From positions 17,877 through 81,876 of the forward strand of contig JAFRHS010000006.1 in assembly GCA_017433225.1 (NCBI GenBank): DNA of 64,000 nucleotides. Direction: 5' to 3'. Under the pieces are notes generated by a model. It was given only the letters and a program-made list of their open reading frames with translations, was not told where the DNA came from and ran no database searches. The position numbers and the translations under genes are program-made. Shown in pieces: positions 45,027-53,981 of this stretch. Each line of letters begins with the position of its first letter. Position 1 is the first letter of the stretch. The stretch comes from Clostridia bacterium. Its GTDB lineage: Bacteria > Bacillota > Clostridia > Oscillospirales > Acutalibacteraceae.

Positions 45027-47507
45027 TTATCCGTTCTCGACATCGACAACGGTGGTGATGCTTTTTGCGTCGGAGGTCCTGCCGAAATCTTTCAGGAGTT
45101 CGGACAGGAACTTCCGGAACGGGGCCTGGAACCGGCACTTGATCAGGACACGGTACCGGTAGGTCCCGCCGACCCGGACGACCCGTTCAGGCATGGGCCC
45201 GAGGGCGATGAGCCGGATGTCGTTCGCGTCGCCGAGCCGCTCTTTGAGCAGGTCGAGGAACGCGGCGGCCGCCTGTTCGACCCGTTCCTGTTTCGCGCCG
45301 CAGAACCCGACGGAGACGAGCGTGCAGAAGGGCGGATAGACCATCGCCTTCCGGACACCGATCTCATAGGAATAAAAGGACTCATAGTCCTGGGCCGAGG
45401 CGAACCGGATGACTTCGTTCCCGGGGTTCATGGTCTGGATGACGGCCTTGCCGGACCAGCGTCCGCGGCCGGCCCGTCCGACGACCTGCGTGATGAGGTC
45501 GAAGGTCCGTTCCATGCTCTGGAAATCGTCATTGTAGAGCTCTTTATCGGCATTCAGGACGCCGACGAGGGTGACGTTCTCGAAGTCGAGACCTTTCGCC
45601 ACCATCTGGGTCCCTACCATTATATCATATTCGCCGTCCCGAAACGCGCTCAGGTTCCGGTCGTAAGCGTATTTCTGCATGGTCGTGTCGGCGTCCATCC
45701 GCAGGATGCGGGCGCCGGGCAGGAGTTCGGCCAGTTCCTCTTCGACTTTCTGCGTCCCGCTGCCGGAGTACCGGACGGCCTCTTCCCCGCATTCCGGACA
45801 GACCCGGGAAAACGGGATCGAATAGCCGCAGTAATGGCACATGAGGCGCCGGTTCGCGTTGTGATATGTGAGAGAGATGCTGCAGTTCGGACACGTGACG
45901 ACGTTCCCGCAGCTCTCACAGGCAACATAGGTGTTGTACCCGCGCCGGTTCATGAGAAGGATGGACTGCCGCCCCTCGTCGAGGTTTTTCTTCAATTCCG
46001 CCAGCAGGTAGCGGCTGATGGAGGAGCGGTTGCCGGCCGAACGCTCTTTGCAGAGGTCGACCGTGACGACTTCCGGCAGGACCGCATCGCCGTAGCGGGT
46101 GCGAAGGGCGTGGAAGCTGTAACGGCCGGACTGCGCGGCGGCAAACGTGCTGAAACTCGGCGTGGCGGAGGCCAGGACGAGCAGCGCGTCCCGTTCGGCA
46201 CAGCGGAACTTCGCGATGTCCCGCGCATGGTAGCGGGGACTCCGGTCCGACTGGTACGTGTGCTCCTGTTCCTCATCCATGATGATGAGGCCGAGCTCCC
46301 GGACCGGTGCAAACACGGCGGACCGGGTGCCGACGACGATCTTCGCGAGGCCGTCCCGGACCCGTTTCCACTCGTCGAGGCGTTCTCCGGCGGAGAGTCC
46401 GCTGTGGAAGACGGCGACGGTGTCACCGTACCGCTGATAGAAGAGGTCCAGCGTCTGGGGCGTCAGGGAGATCTCCGGCACCATCACGATGATGCCCTGC
46501 CCTGCCGCGAACACTTCATCGATGAGCCGCAGGTAGACCGAGGTCTTTCCGCTGCCGGTGACGCCGTACAGGAGAGACACGCCTCCCCCGTTCTTCCACT
46601 GCGCGGTGAGGCCGTCGAACGCGGCCTGCTGCTCTTCCTGGAGAAGAATCGGTTTCGGGTCGCCCGTCGGCCGGATGTCATACGGCCGGCGATACACTTC
46701 CTGTTCGTAGTATTCGATGACGTCTTTGTTCAGAAGGCCCTTCAGGACCGCTTCCGTGACGCCGGTGAAGTAACAGAGTTCTTTGACGGAACACGTGCCG
46801 ATGCGGAACAGTTCCTCCGCGACCGCTCTCTGTTTTTTCGTCAGTTTCTCCGGCAGCGCGTCGAGGTCCTCTTCACTCCCGATGAGAGATGAGAGGCGGA
46901 CCATGCGGACCGTGGCGTCTCCGACGGTGCGGACCGCGTCATAGTCCCGCTGCAGGATGCCCTTCTTCGCGAGGTTCTCGAGGATGTCCGAGTCGAGGTC
47001 CAGTCCGAGGTCGGAGAGGATGATCTTCTTCCGGACGTACCCCTTCCGGTGCGAGAGGTAATCGACGATGATCTGTACATCGCCTTCGAACTCCGTGCTG
47101 TCCCGGTAGAGGTCTGCCACGGCGAAGGAGGCCATGGTCGTGAGGTTGACGCCCGCCGGGAACATCGTCCGAAGGGCATCAAAAAGAGTACAAAAGGTAC
47201 GGTCCCTCATGTACTCTGCCAATGCGATCATATGTCGATCGATCAGCGGTGTCTTGTCCAGCACCGCCGAGATCGATTTGTACTTGTCCAGAGGGAGACC
47301 GGAGCTTTGGACGGCTTCTTCGGCAGGGAGCAGACGGATGACGACTGCCTGGCGGAGCACTGTGCCGCGCCCGAAGGGCACCATGACACGGCAGCCCACC
47401 TGAAGGTCGGCTGCGAACGGCTCCGGCACGAGGTACCCGAACAGGTGGTCGAAATGGTACGCCGTGTTCTGCACCGCGACTTCCGCAATGAGTCCCATGT
47501 CCTGCAT
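45027..47507 (-). CDS. priA: Primosomal protein N' (PriA helicase)
   Basis: Restarts stalled replication forks. 826 residues. The N-terminal DNA-binding domain (FDHLFGYLVP, VMVPFGRGTVLRQAVVI) is followed by a winged helix, the helicase core with Walker A GVTGSGKTSVYL near 312 and IIMDEEQEHTYQS, a zinc-binding insert with CESCGNVVTCPNC and CHYCGYSIPFSRVCPECG, and QMVAKGLDFENV and QVVGRAGRG in the second lobe. Usually coaBC lies between rpoZ and priA; here it is absent. ATG 47507 is close (4 bases) to GGAGG; ATG 47498 is also possible. Confidence 0.95.
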   Translation of the reverse strand: MQDMGLIAEVAVQNTAYHFDHLFGYLVPEPFAADLQVGCRVMVPFGRGTVLRQAVVIRLLPAEEAVQSSGLPLDKYKSISAVLDKTPLIDRHMIALAEYMRDRTFCTLFDALRTMFPAGVNLTTMASFAVADLYRDSTEFEGDVQIIVDYLSHRKGYVRKKIILSDLGLDLDSDILENLAKKGILQRDYDAVRTVGDATVRMVRLSSLIGSEEDLDALPEKLTKKQRAVAEELFRIGTCSVKELCYFTGVTEAVLKGLLNKDVIEYYEQEVYRRPYDIRPTGDPKPILLQEEQQAAFDGLTAQWKNGGGVSLLYGVTGSGKTSVYLRLIDEVFAAGQGIIVMVPEISLTPQTLDLFYQRYGDTVAVFHSGLSAGERLDEWKRVRDGLAKIVVGTRSAVFAPVRELGLIIMDEEQEHTYQSDRSPRYHARDIAKFRCAERDALLVLASATPSFSTFAAAQSGRYSFHALRTRYGDAVLPEVVTVDLCKERSAGNRSSISRYLLAELKKNLDEGRQSILLMNRRGYNTYVACESCGNVVTCPNCSISLTYHNANRRLMCHYCGYSIPFSRVCPECGEEAVRYSGSGTQKVEEELAELLPGARILRMDADTTMQKYAYDRNLSAFRDGEYDIMVGTQMVAKGLDFENVTLVGVLNADKELYNDDFQSMERTFDLITQVVGRAGRGRWSGKAVIQTMNPGNEVIRFASAQDYESFYSYEIGVRKAMVYPPFCTLVSVGFCGAKQERVEQAAAAFLDLLKERLGDANDIRLIALGPMPERVVRVGGTYRYRVLIKCRFQAPFRKFLSELLKDFGRTSDAKSITTVVDVENG

Positions 47508-47536
47508 CGGCCCTCCTTCTGGAATAGTGTTGCTTC

Positions 47537-47773
47537 TTACAGGTCCCGGATCTCCAGAGGCTCTTCGATGGTGTACTCACCGTCGAGCAGCTTTTCCAGC
47601 GCCATGGAGACGGGTTTCTCGGTCAGGATCTCGCCTTCCATATTGGCTTCGTCCGAGATCTCACGGGCGAGCTTGGCAGTGGCGGAGACCAGCGAGTAGC
47701 GGCTGATATTCTTGTCGCCGTTTTCTCCTTCGAGGAGTTCTTTGAGGTCGGGGTTGAAGGTTTGTTCTTTCAT
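47537..47773 (-). CDS. rpoZ: RNA polymerase omega subunit
   Basis: Small subunit that stabilises RNA polymerase beta'. 78 residues. The conserved part is ISRYSLVSATAKLAREIS (about residues 23-40) followed by the helix KPVSMALEKLLDGEYTI. Position between gmk and priA matches the family context. Confidence 0.92.
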   Translation of the reverse strand: MKEQTFNPDLKELLEGENGDKNISRYSLVSATAKLAREISDEANMEGEILTEKPVSMALEKLLDGEYTIEEPLEIRDL

Positions 47774-47794
47774 GGTTCTTACTTCCTTTGTTAC

Positions 47795-48397
47795 TCAGTC
47801 GAGTTTGCTGGGGTCATCGGGCGTCCCCTCGCGCAGATGGCGGCGGTGGCGGTAGATGAGTTCCAGAATATTTTCCACGGCATTTTCCAGCCGGTCATTG
47901 ACGATGATGTAATCGTAATCGGTGGCCATCGTGATCTCCCGGCGGGCGATGGCGAGCCGTTCGGCGATCTGATCCTGTGTCTCCGTCATACGGCCTTCCA
48001 GCCGGGTGCGGAGCGTGTGGAACGACGGCGGCATCAGGAACATGGTGCAGACGTCCGGCTGCAGTTCCTTGATCTTCGTGGCCCCCTGGACTTCGATCTC
48101 CAGGATGACAGTCATGCCTTCATCGGTCCAGGCCTTGACGGGTTCTTTGGGAGTTCCGTAATAGTTGCTGCCGTACTGCGCGTACTCCAGCATCTCGTTG
48201 TTCCGGATCTTCTCCTCGAACTCCTCTTTCGAGACGAAGTAGTAGTTGACACCGTCCACTTCTCCCGGGCGGGGCTGCCGCGTGGTCATCGAGATGGAGA
48301 CGATGATCTTGTCGTCTTTCTTGAGCAGTTCATTGATGACAGTATCCTTGCCGACGCCGGACGGGCCGGACAGGACCAGTACGAATCCGCTGTTCAT
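47795..48397 (-). CDS. gmk: Guanylate kinase
   Basis: Phosphorylates GMP to GDP. 200 residues. P-loop [10 protein letters not shown] is near residue 10, the GMP-binding segment [20 protein letters not shown] follows near 35-54, then [10 protein letters not shown] and a lid with RLEGRMTET. Starts by overlapping the remA stop with 4 bases and ends 21 bases before rpoZ. Confidence 0.97.
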   Translation of the reverse strand: MNSGFVLVLSGPSGVGKDTVINELLKKDDKIIVSISMTTRQPRPGEVDGVNYYFVSKEEFEEKIRNNEMLEYAQYGSNYYGTPKEPVKAWTDEGMTVILEIEVQGATKIKELQPDVCTMFLMPPSFHTLRTRLEGRMTETQDQIAERLAIARREITMATDYDYIIVNDRLENAVENILELIYRHRRHLREGTPDDPSKLD

Positions 48398-48651
48398 TGA
48401 TCTGCCTCCTCGGGTTCTTCACCGGTGAGCCTGCTCTTCAGGGTCTCCGGCTGGAGATAGGATAGCAGGCAGAGGTCGGTATCGGTCAGGATGACGGCCT
48501 TGCTCTTTCGTCCGTGTGTGGCATCGATGAGCGTGCCCTTCTCCTTGCATCCCTGGACGATCCGCTTGATCGGAGCGGACTCCGGGCTGACGATCGCAAT
48601 GATGCGGTCTGCGTTCACGCAGTTCCCGAATCCGATGTTAACGAGTTTCAA
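48394..48651 (-). CDS. remA: RemA-like DNA-binding regulator (DUF370)
   Basis: 85 residues of the DUF370/RemA family; in Bacillus RemA activates biofilm matrix and osmoprotection genes. It matches closely over [30 protein letters not shown] and [18 protein letters not shown] use TTG 48651, with GGAG nine bases upstream, because family members begin at this position and the ATG at 48666 sits directly on the ribosome site. It lies between yicC and gmk, the usual place. Role here is not established. Confidence 0.9.
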   Translation of the reverse strand: MKLVNIGFGNCVNADRIIAIVSPESAPIKRIVQGCKEKGTLIDATHGRKSKAVILTDTDLCLLSYLQPETLKSRLTGEEPEEADQ

Positions 48652-48678
48652 CGAAACACACTCCATCCTCTGAGGTCC

Positions 48679-49557
48679 TTATTCGATGTTCTGGACCTGT
48701 TCCCGAATTTTTTCCACGTTCCCCTTGATGTCGAGGACTCTGGAGGTGATCTCCAGGTCAGACGCCTTGGAGCCGATCGTGTTGGCCTCGCGATTGATCT
48801 CCTGAACGAGGAAATCCATCTTGCGGCCGATGGCGCCGTCGTCCTCAAACATGGACTTCAGCTGATCGATATGGCTGTGGAGCCGGACGGTCTCCTCGTC
48901 GACGGCCACTTTGTCGGCATAGATGGCAGCCTCTGTCAGAAGACGCTGCTCGTCGACCTTGACGTCGCCGATGAGGTCGCGGATGCGGCCCTTCAGTTTC
49001 TCGTTGTACTCCCGGACCGTTTCCGGAGAACGCTGTTCGATGAACTCCGTCAGTTCCAGGATGTGGTCTGCCTTTTCGCAGATGTCGTTCTTCAGCTGTT
49101 CGCCTTCCCGTTCTCTCATGGCGATGAACTTGTCACACGCCTCGGCGAGGACCGGCAGGACCGCGTTCCAGATGGCCTCTTCGTCGGCCGCCACTTTGTG
49201 GACGGCCAGGACATCGTTGAAACGGGTCAGGGACATGGCGGAGACGTCGTTGCGGACATCATAGGTCTCGGTGATCTCCTTGAGCGCCGCCAGATAGGCT
49301 TTGGCCAGGCCATGGTTCACCTGGACTTCGACGTCGGCTGCATCGAGCTCCAGGATGGAGACGCTGCATTCGACTTTTCCGCGGGCGATGCGGGTCTGGA
49401 GGTACGACTTGATCTTCTCCTCCAGAAAGCTGTACTGCCTCGGGCACCGGGTGGAAAGCTCGAAATACCGGTGGTTGACACTCTTCATCTCGACCGAGAT
49501 GGAGAGTTCCGCGCTTTCCGACTGGGCACGACCGAAGCCGGTCATACTTCTTGTCAT
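48679..49557 (-). CDS. YicC family endoribonuclease
   Basis: 292 residues, YicC/YloC family, reported as endoribonuclease. N-terminal SMTGFGRAQSE is diagnostic, KSVNHRYFELSTRCP follows near 27-41, and the C-terminal DUF1732 part contains DFLVQEINREANTIGSKA with two Glu residues expected at the active site. First gene of the long yicC-rsgA unit; own promoter at 49630-49658. Confidence 0.93.
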   Translation of the reverse strand: MTRSMTGFGRAQSESAELSISVEMKSVNHRYFELSTRCPRQYSFLEEKIKSYLQTRIARGKVECSVSILELDAADVEVQVNHGLAKAYLAALKEITETYDVRNDVSAMSLTRFNDVLAVHKVAADEEAIWNAVLPVLAEACDKFIAMREREGEQLKNDICEKADHILELTEFIEQRSPETVREYNEKLKGRIRDLIGDVKVDEQRLLTEAAIYADKVAVDEETVRLHSHIDQLKSMFEDDGAIGRKMDFLVQEINREANTIGSKASDLEITSRVLDIKGNVEKIREQVQNIE

Positions 49558-49629
49558 ATTCGATTACTCCTCTGTAAGGCGATTTAGCGGGGTCTGTCCC
49601 GGCTCTTTTTGCCTTATAACGTAACCTTA

Positions 49630-49658
49630 ATTATACAAGAAAACGATACTTCTTGCAA
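49630..49658 (-). promoter_or_regulatory. Promoter of the yicC-to-rsgA unit
   Basis: Minus strand TTGCAA (49653-49658), 17-base spacer, TATAAT (49630-49635). A consensus-like promoter about 80 bases before yicC. Confidence 0.85.
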
Positions 49659-49667
49659 ATCTCCCGA

Positions 49668-50393
49668 CTATTTGGAAGCGCGTTTCAGCGACGCCACTTC
49701 CTGAGGGGTCAGGTCCCTCCATTTTCCCTGCTGGAGCATGCCGAGTTTCACGGGGCCGATCGCCGTTCTCTTCAGGCGGGCGACCTCCAGTCCGAGGGCT
49801 TCACACATCTTGCGGATCTGCCGGTTGCGGCCTTCGCAGAGGGTGACTTCAAGGACGGTGCGGTCGTCATACTTCTGCAGGACCTTGACGTCGGCGGGCA
49901 GGGTCTTCTTCCCGTCGATCAGGATGCCCGCCATCATCTGCGCCACCTGCTCATCGGTGATGTCGGGGCGGATGGTGACGCGGTAGATCTTGCTCACGTG
50001 CTTCGACGGATGCGTCATGTTATTCGCGAACTCGCCGTCATTGGTGAACAGAAGGAGGCCTTCCGAGTCGCGGTCGAGCCGGCCTACGGGATATACGCGG
50101 GTGCCGACGTCAGCCACCAGCTGTGCAACACATTTGCGGTCCATCTCGTCACTCATGGTGGAGATGAACCCGCGGGGCTTGTGCAGCATGATGTAACGGG
50201 CCTCCTGATCCTTGCGGACCTTCCGGCCGTCCACGGTCACCTGATCCCGCTTCGGGTCGACTTTGTCGCCGATCTTCGCGGGCTTCCCGTTGACCTTCAC
50301 CTTCCCGGCGGCGATGAGTTCCTCGCTCTTCCGGCGGGACGCGATGCCGCAGTCTGCCATATATTTCTGTAAACGGACGGTGTTGTCTGCCAT
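49668..50393 (-). CDS. rluB: rRNA pseudouridine synthase (RsuA/RluB family)
   Basis: 241 residues. An S4 domain (residues about 7-55, LQKYMADCGIASRRKSEELI) precedes the synthase domain with the catalytic Asp in VYPVGRLDRDSEGLLLFTND near 103. Ends in CEGRNRQIRKMCEALGLEV, typical of RsuA/RluB/RluE/RluF. RluB is the best guess from Bacillota context after scpAB. ATG 50393. A hairpin (50439-50464) separates it from gerW. Confidence 0.92.
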   Translation of the reverse strand: MADNTVRLQKYMADCGIASRRKSEELIAAGKVKVNGKPAKIGDKVDPKRDQVTVDGRKVRKDQEARYIMLHKPRGFISTMSDEMDRKCVAQLVADVGTRVYPVGRLDRDSEGLLLFTNDGEFANNMTHPSKHVSKIYRVTIRPDITDEQVAQMMAGILIDGKKTLPADVKVLQKYDDRTVLEVTLCEGRNRQIRKMCEALGLEVARLKRTAIGPVKLGMLQQGKWRDLTPQEVASLKRASK

Positions 50394-50438
50394 ACGTCTC
50401 TAAAACTCCTTTGAAAAGTTCCGGAAATACAACAATAC

Positions 50439-50464
50439 GCAACCACCCTTTGCAGGGTGGCTGC
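50439..50464 (-). terminator. Hairpin after gerW
   Basis: On the minus strand GCAGCCACCCT pairs with AGGGTGGTTGC (11 bp, one wobble, 4-base loop), followed by GTATTGTTGTATTT. About 20 bases after the gerW stop. U-run interrupted, so partly effective. Confidence 0.55.
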
Positions 50465-50484
50465 GCGAATGTCGTTGAAAACGA

Positions 50485-50859
50485 TTATTTGTTGCGGTTG
50501 ATGAAACCGGTGACCTTGTCGAACATGTCGGGAACAAGGTTGACCATTCTCTCCGCAGCGTTGTCATAAGCCGTGATGTGCTTCAGGGTGACTTCGCCGT
50601 TCTGGATGAGAAGGAAAGCGACCGGAGTGATGGTGACACCGGCACCGCCGCAGCCGCCAAACAGTTCCTGGCTGCCCGAGGACGGGAAGTCAGAGCCGCC
50701 GCTGGCAAAGCCGTAGGTGACCTTGGAGACCGGGATGATGGTCATGCCGGACTCGGTGTAGACCGGATCGCCGATGATGGTCGAAACATCGATCATATCT
50801 TTTACTTTTTCGATAGTTGTTGCAAGCAGTCCTGCTGCAGAGTTCGTCTCTTTACTCAT
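50485..50859 (-). CDS. gerW: GerW/YtfJ family sporulation-associated protein
   Basis: 124 residues. In Bacillus this forespore protein (GerW, YtfJ) is needed for germination with some nutrients. The domain starts at VKDMIDVSTIIGDPVY, then TIIPVSKVTYGFASGG, a Gly-rich loop (SQELFGGCGGAGVTITPVAF) and a C-terminal amphipathic helix. ATG 50859 with AGGTGGTG eight bases upstream. It follows the DUF2953 gene by 15 bases, the same ytfI-ytfJ pair as Bacillus. Hint of a spore-forming ancestry, not proof of sporulation. Confidence 0.92.
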   Translation of the reverse strand: MSKETNSAAGLLATTIEKVKDMIDVSTIIGDPVYTESGMTIIPVSKVTYGFASGGSDFPSSGSQELFGGCGGAGVTITPVAFLLIQNGEVTLKHITAYDNAAERMVNLVPDMFDKVTGFINRNK

Positions 50860-50874
50860 GAAAAGCACCACCTA

Positions 50875-51915
50875 TTAATTATTTTCTTTTAAAGCCGACT
50901 CAGCAGTCTGCCTTAAGTATTTTGCGTCTCGTTCTGCGATCATGGCCTTCTTGTTCGCGCTGATGCGGGAGCTGTTGTCTTTGACGACTCCCATCGTCTC
51001 CTTGCCGACCTTGCCGAGATACGGCAGGAACGGACCGAGCACGCGAATGGGCCGGAACGCGATCTGATTGTGCAAGGAAGCTTTCTGCTTCGTTGCGAGG
51101 AAGTCCGGAGTAAGTTCGATGTCGTACTTGCGGACTTTCAGGTTTCTGGTCAGGAAACTCATGGCCGGGAAAATGACGGATGCGACCTGTCCATACTTGA
51201 TGGCCGTGTCGGCAGCGTCTTCTCCGGTGACCGTGAAGCCGATCGAAAGCTCTTTGATCGTGAAGCGCTTCCGGATCACCTTGGACAGGGTCCCCTTCGT
51301 CTGCGAGCCGATGAAGGCCAGCAGTGCCAGAACGGAGTTTGCATCGAAGCCGTCAATGAAGCTCTTGCCGTTGATATAGGCGCCCTCCAAGTCAAACGTA
51401 TCAACCTTCTCTTTGATGGTTGCGAGTTTGGAGACCTGAGATTCATCCACTACATCCGGTAACGGTGTACCGGCTGCCTCCGCTGCTTCTGCAGCCTGAA
51501 GATAGTCTTCAGCCTTTCTCATTTCAGCGTTGAGTCTTGCTTCTTCTTCCTGTAACCTGGTTGCCTCACCGGCAAGTTTTTCAGCAGTTTTGATCTCGCT
51601 CGAGACTGCCATCTTGTCTCTCATGCCGATGGACCGTTCCTGAACTGTCCCCACGACTCTGGGTCCGGCGGAACCGAAGTGATGCCGAACGAAGTTCCAC
51701 ATCTTCCTGAGCCGGTATTTCCGTTTTTCGGTGAACGGCCATACTGTCAGCCCAAGGAAACCGTACTTAAGTTTCATGCCGAGGCCGTCATCTTCATCGT
51801 AGTCCACTTTGACGCCGATCTTGACCCAAAGAAGGAACAGTACCAGCAGGACGGTCAGAATGACGAGCACCCAGACGATGTTCATGAACCAAAGGAGTAC
51901 TTTTAGAAAAGCCAA
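50875..51915 (-). CDS. DUF2953 (YtfI-like) membrane protein
   Basis: 346 residues. One N-terminal membrane span (about 9-31, VWVLVILTVLLVLFLLW), then KYGFLGLTVWPF, a long coiled-coil segment (about 105-150, Ala/Glu-rich), and the DUF2953 core (FTVTGEDAADTAIKYGQVAS, VELTPDF-like). Longer than YtfI of Bacillus by the coiled-coil insert. The start is TTG at 51915, seven bases after GGAGGTG. Partner of gerW. Function unknown. Confidence 0.85.
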   Translation of the reverse strand: MAFLKVLLWFMNIVWVLVILTVLLVLFLLWVKIGVKVDYDEDDGLGMKLKYGFLGLTVWPFTEKRKYRLRKMWNFVRHHFGSAGPRVVGTVQERSIGMRDKMAVSSEIKTAEKLAGEATRLQEEEARLNAEMRKAEDYLQAAEAAEAAGTPLPDVVDESQVSKLATIKEKVDTFDLEGAYINGKSFIDGFDANSVLALLAFIGSQTKGTLSKVIRKRFTIKELSIGFTVTGEDAADTAIKYGQVASVIFPAMSFLTRNLKVRKYDIELTPDFLATKQKASLHNQIAFRPIRVLGPFLPYLGKVGKETMGVVKDNSSRISANKKAMIAERDAKYLRQTAESALKENN

Positions 51916-51962
51916 TAGTCAACACCTCCTCATTTATGAAATTTTGAATTGATACCATAAGG

Positions 51963-52514
51963 TCATTCTTCCGACGCCTCTTCCTCCACCGGTTCCTCAG
52001 GTTCCTTTTCCGGAAGCGGCGGGAGTTCGTCGAGAGATTCTATGCAGAAGCACCGCAGAAATGCGGGCGTCGTGCCGTACACGATGGGTCTTCCCGGGAG
52101 TTCGAGTCTTCCCTTCTCCTCGATGAGACCCTTCTGGGTGAGGGATCCGATGACGCCGGAGCAGTCGACTCCTCGTACCTGTTCGACGAAAGACTTCGTC
52201 ACAGGCTGGTTGTATGCGATGACCGCCAGGACTTCGAAGGCGGCGCCGGAGAGCGGCGTGTTCTTCTTCATGGCGAGCACCGTACGGACCGGTTCGGAGA
52301 ACTCGGTGCGGGTGCAGAGCTGGACCTGGTCGCCGAGGCGTTTCAGGACGAGACCGCTTTCCCGGTCATCCAGTTCTGCGGCAAGTGCCGTGACCGCCTG
52401 ATCGATCTCGGAGACCGGCAGCTCCAGCGCCGCCGCGATCCGTTTGACCGGCAGCGGATCTCCCGCTGCAAACAGGATGGCTTCGAGCGCCCCCTGCAGC
52501 TCTTGCTGGTTCAA
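51963..52514 (-). CDS. scpB: Segregation and condensation protein B
   Basis: Winged-helix partner of SMC in chromosome condensation. About 183 residues. LQGALEAILFAAGDPLPVKRIA at the N-terminus (in part), LSGAAFEVLAVIAYNQPVTK in the second winged helix, and GRPIVYGTTPAFLRCFCIES near 150. Acidic C-terminal tail. The start is one of two TTG codons: 52523 overlaps the scpA stop (TTGA) but sits against its GGAG; 52514 has it nine bases away and is preferred. Confidence 0.92.
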   Translation of the reverse strand: MNQQELQGALEAILFAAGDPLPVKRIAAALELPVSEIDQAVTALAAELDDRESGLVLKRLGDQVQLCTRTEFSEPVRTVLAMKKNTPLSGAAFEVLAVIAYNQPVTKSFVEQVRGVDCSGVIGSLTQKGLIEEKGRLELPGRPIVYGTTPAFLRCFCIESLDELPPLPEKEPEEPVEEEASEE

Positions 52515-52519
52515 ACGTT

Positions 52520-53224
52520 TCAACTCCTCTTGATCTCGATGGTCATGTCATCGCCGTCTTCGGCGGCAACGACCTTTTTGTCCCGGATGAGTTCGAGCAG
52601 GGCCAGGAACGTGGCCACCATTTCGGAACGGGACTTGGAAGCCCGGATGAGTGAGGAGAACGTTCGTCTCCCCTTTCCGGAGATACTCGTTAAGATGAAG
52701 CTGATCCGCGACTGGACCGAGACGATCTTTCTCTGGACGATCCCGGCGAAGGCTTCCACCGGCGGCGGGAGCTTGCGTCCCTGTTTTCCGATGGCTGCCT
52801 GGTAAGCGGACAGCAGTTCGAAGGGTTCGTGGAAGTTCTCGTAAGTCATATCGGCTTCCACTTCGTCGGGCTCTTTCGTATAGAGTTCGAACCCGTTGGC
52901 GGTGTCCTTCAGTTTTCCCGCCATGATCTGACAGTCGCGGTACTCGAGGAGTTCGCCTGTCAGTTCCCGTTTCAGTTCCTCCGCCTCTTCGGACTTCGGA
53001 AGCAGGGAAACGGTCTTGATGTAGACGAGCCGGGCGGCCATCTCCAGGAATTCACTGGCGACCTCCATGTCGGCTTCCTGCATCTTGCGGACATAGTCCG
53101 TGTATTGTTCGACAAGCTCCATGATGGGGATGTCGTAGATATCTAATTTGTGTTTGCTGATCAGGGAGAGCAGCAGGTCCATGGGACCTTCAAAGACTTC
53201 CAGCTTGTAATTGATCTGCTCCAT
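52520..53224 (-). CDS. scpA: Segregation and condensation protein A
   Basis: Kleisin that bridges SMC heads. 234 residues from ATG 53224. The N-terminal YKLEVFEGPMDLLLSLISKH and DIYDIPIMELVEQYTDYV are diagnostic, LEMAARLVYIKTVSLLP follows near 78, and a C-terminal winged helix (VATFLALLELIRDKKVVA). The longer upstream frame is not coding. It begins 2 bases before the stop of the protease gene and overlaps scpB. Confidence 0.94.
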   Translation of the reverse strand: MEQINYKLEVFEGPMDLLLSLISKHKLDIYDIPIMELVEQYTDYVRKMQEADMEVASEFLEMAARLVYIKTVSLLPKSEEAEELKRELTGELLEYRDCQIMAGKLKDTANGFELYTKEPDEVEADMTYENFHEPFELLSAYQAAIGKQGRKLPPPVEAFAGIVQRKIVSVQSRISFILTSISGKGRRTFSSLIRASKSRSEMVATFLALLELIRDKKVVAAEDGDDMTIEIKRS

Positions 53225-53226
53225 GC

Positions 53227-53904
53227 TCAACCCCCGAAGGGCAGCGCCGACAGCCATGCGAAGAACCGGATGACGAACTGGGACAGTGCCGAGACCGGGT
53301 AAGACAGGATGCCGGTGAAGAGCAGAACGATGATGACGATGTACAACGTCCGCTGGTTCCGCCAGACCCATTCCTTCGCTTTGCTCCCGTTCGGGAGGAA
53401 CCCTTCCAGGATGTGCCATCCGTCGAACATGGGGATGGGCAGCAGGTTCAGCACTCCGAGGAAGATGCTGATGGTGGCGGCGTACTCGAAGAACGTGGCG
53501 ATGGACATCTGCAGGATGGAGCCGTCAATGGCGCTGATGTGCGTGACCACCGCTTCAATAAACAGGAAAAGCCAGCCCAACAACAGATTGGATGCTGGGC
53601 CTGCCGCAGCGACCAGGACTTCGCCCCAGCGCTGATTGCGGAAGTTTCTCGGGTTGACCGGTGTCGGTTTGCCCCAGCCGAACCCGATGAGCGCAATGAG
53701 GATGCCGCCGATGGGATCGACATGTGCGAGGGGGCTCAGAGTCAGGCGGCCGGAATTGCGCGGGGTGTCGTCTCCCTGCCGGTCGGCTGCCCACGCGTGG
53801 GCGAACTCATGCAGCGGGATGACACAAAAAACTAAAAATGCCGCGGCGAGAAGCGCGATGATGATGTACATCGGTTCTCCGGTCCGAAAGGCTCTCAAAA
53901 GCAT
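53227..53904 (-). CDS. Site-2 protease family membrane metallopeptidase (M50)
   Basis: About 225 residues with five to six membrane spans. The zinc motif HEFAHA is near residue 33, followed by GRLTLSPLAHVDPIG and the third ligand region NLLPIPMFDGWH near 158. No PDZ domain, as in the YwhC-like subgroup. Start is uncertain: ATG 53904 aligns best with relatives, ATG 53871 has a GGAG site. First gene of the scpAB unit, with a promoter at 53953-53981. Confidence 0.9.
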   Translation of the reverse strand: MLLRAFRTGEPMYIIIALLAAAFLVFCVIPLHEFAHAWAADRQGDDTPRNSGRLTLSPLAHVDPIGGILIALIGFGWGKPTPVNPRNFRNQRWGEVLVAAAGPASNLLLGWLFLFIEAVVTHISAIDGSILQMSIATFFEYAATISIFLGVLNLLPIPMFDGWHILEGFLPNGSKAKEWVWRNQRTLYIVIIVLLFTGILSYPVSALSQFVIRFFAWLSALPFGG

Positions 53905-53952
53905 AAAGTAAACACACTTCCACAAGATATAGCAAAATATTACTTATATACA

Positions 53953-53981
53953 TACTACTAGAATTCCATCAAATCGTCAAG
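53953..53981 (-). promoter_or_regulatory. Promoter of the M50-scpA-scpB unit
   Basis: Minus strand TTGACG (53976-53981), 17-base spacer, TAGTAT (53953-53958). The -35 box lies in the last codons of prmC. Confidence 0.7.
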
